A stretch of 18,236 bases of DNA, taken from NCBI GenBank assembly GCA_002685655.1, contig NYXM01000164.1:1-18236 (forward strand), read 5' to 3'. A program made the position numbers and the translations under genes. The notes beneath the pieces were generated by a model, which worked only from the letters and a program-made list of their open reading frames with translations, was not told the origin of the DNA and made no database searches. Origin of the DNA: Planctomycetaceae bacterium (GTDB lineage: Bacteria; Planctomycetota; Planctomycetia; Pirellulales; Pirellulaceae). This document shows, piece after piece, positions 17,239 to 18,236 of the stretch; the stretch's first letter is position 1, and each line of letters opens with the position of its first letter.

Positions 17239-17292
17239 CAGCCTGTTGATTTCCGCGTAGGCCGGCAACATGGAGCGACAATCAACAGGCTG
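17239..17292. repeat. Inverted repeat with 13-bp arms before the hydrolase gene
   Basis: CAGCCTGTTGATT (17239-17251) and AATCAACAGGCTG (17280-17292) are perfect reverse complements separated by 28 bases. The element lies 21 bp right of the preceding palindrome and 57 bp before the hydrolase start. AATCAACAGGCTGCTA is, from memory, another recurring planctomycete intergenic sequence. It could form a leader stem in the hydrolase mRNA if transcription starts upstream of it. Confidence 0.7.
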
Positions 17293-17349
17293 CTAACGAA
17301 CCCCACCCAACGAATCCAGCCCAATCATTTTATTTGTACGGAGAAGACG

Positions 17350-18236
17350 ATGAAGCTCGCCACCACGCCACTGTTTGTTCTGCTGCCTTTGATCGGGTTT
17401 GCGTGCGTTGGGACTGCCGGCAGCCAAGAGCTGCAGGAAAGGAAGCCAACCATGAGCAACGTCTCTTATGGTCCAGATGAGATGAACGTCCTGGATTTCT
17501 GGGCAGCCAACGGCGATGGTCCTCGACCACTGCTTGTCTACATCCATGGTGGCGGCTGGACTGGTGGCGACAAGAAACAGGCGGAGGCGAAGTTTCGGTC
17601 GTTTCTGGATAAAGGAATTTCCTACGCGGCGATCAATTATCGCTTGACTGGAAAGGCGGCTCTGCCCGCACCTGTCCACGACGCCGCACGCGCGATCCAG
17701 TTTATTCGCTCGAAAGCCAGCGATTGGAACATCGACCCAAATCGGATTGGGCTGACGGGCGGGAGCGCCGGGGCTTGTACTTCGATGTGGATTCTACTTC
17801 ATGATGATTTGGCGAACCCCGATTCCAGCGACCCCGTTGCTCAGTATTCCACACGTGTCACCGCAGCCGCGGTTGGCGGTGGACAAACGTCGATTGATCC
17901 CAAGGTGATCGAACCATGGCTGGGTCCCAATGTGCTCAAGCATCGGATGATCAACATGGCCGTCGGCGAAACGACGATTGAAGAAGCCTTGAAGAACTAC
18001 AAGCGCCATAAGGCACACTATGTGGAGTTTTCGCCCTACAATCACCTCGACGGAAGTGACCCTCCACTGTTGATGACATACGGAAACGACATGACATTGC
18101 CGTCAAAAAATGCCGGGCACGGGATCCACTACCCCGTTTACGGAGTCAAGATGAAACAGAAAGCAGACAGCGTGGGCCACGAATGCCATTTACTGATCAA
18201 GGATGTCTCAAAGTCGGACAAATACAGTACAGCGGC
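17350..18236 (+). CDS. Secreted alpha/beta hydrolase (esterase-like), cut by window end
   Basis: The frame is open from ATG 17350 to the last base (295 codons plus two bases). GGAGAAG at 17340-17346 is a good ribosome binding site. A signal peptide is clear (MKLATTPLFVLLPLIGFACVG, cleavage likely near residue 24-25). The hydrolase core shows the oxyanion motif HGGGW at 66-70, and the nucleophile elbow GGSAG with Ser139. A possible acid is Asp247 in MTYGNDM. The catalytic His is uncertain: candidates are His257 and His277, or it lies beyond the window. The fold is that of the BD-FAE/carboxylesterase group, many of which deacylate plant or algal polysaccharides. With the sulfatase nearby, a role in removing side groups from glycans is reasonable but inferred. 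Confidence 0.88.
   Translation, partial: MKLATTPLFVLLPLIGFACVGTAGSQELQERKPTMSNVSYGPDEMNVLDFWAANGDGPRPLLVYIHGGGWTGGDKKQAEAKFRSFLDKGISYAAINYRLTGKAALPAPVHDAARAIQFIRSKASDWNIDPNRIGLTGGSAGACTSMWILLHDDLANPDSSDPVAQYSTRVTAAAVGGGQTSIDPKVIEPWLGPNVLKHRMINMAVGETTIEEALKNYKRHKAHYVEFSPYNHLDGSDPPLLMTYGNDMTLPSKNAGHGIHYPVYGVKMKQKADSVGHECHLLIKDVSKSDKYSTA

Noticed and set aside
16988..17281. Minus-strand frame of 97 codons across the two right-hand palindromes
   Set aside because: Its sequence is dictated by the palindromes (LSLRE and RSERRL stretches), with no start signal or domain.

Overview
The window reads as part of a planctomycete chromosome, most likely of the Pirellulaceae type. The evidence is indirect: an iduronate-2-sulfatase-like secreted sulfatase carrying FG-GAP/VCBS repeats, a CobA-HemD fusion, many genes without clear Shine-Dalgarno sites, moderately high GC, and several families of long perfect palindromes between genes. 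No rRNA or taxonomic marker beyond S20 is present, so the assignment is inference.

Layout. 1-349 is non-coding: a diverged direct duplication whose units carry GCGCAAAG-type repeats able to fold into a long hairpin. On the minus strand, 4617 down to 350 holds a CobA-HemD fusion (siroheme/heme branch), then a MacA-like periplasmic adaptor and a MacB-like FtsX permease without its ATPase, 39 bp apart. Divergently, 4762-6549 encodes a TPR protein followed by ribosomal protein S20 (rpsT). Converging on rpsT is a minus-strand pair: mutM (DNA glycosylase) and a TIM-barrel sugar isomerase/epimerase-like gene, 6 bp apart. A 353-bp divergent spacer with two tight palindromes separates mutM from trpB-trpA, which form a plus-strand pair for the last steps of tryptophan synthesis. 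Next come an unrecognised 177-aa protein with a strong Shine-Dalgarno and GTG start, and an SMP-30/gluconolactonase-family protein.

The right end (12.6-18.2 kb) looks accessory and related to polysaccharide use. It holds a perfect 27-bp inverted repeat, a 1244-aa secreted protein joining a complete sulfatase domain to nine FG-GAP-type Ca-binding motifs, a ribokinase-like relic that has lost its middle by deletion, two more palindromic elements, and a secreted alpha/beta hydrolase cut by the window end. The most unusual items are the sulfatase/FG-GAP fusion, the internally deleted sugar kinase beside palindromic repeats, and the paired palindromes before trpB. I see no clear defence system, prophage, transposase, CRISPR array or tRNA.
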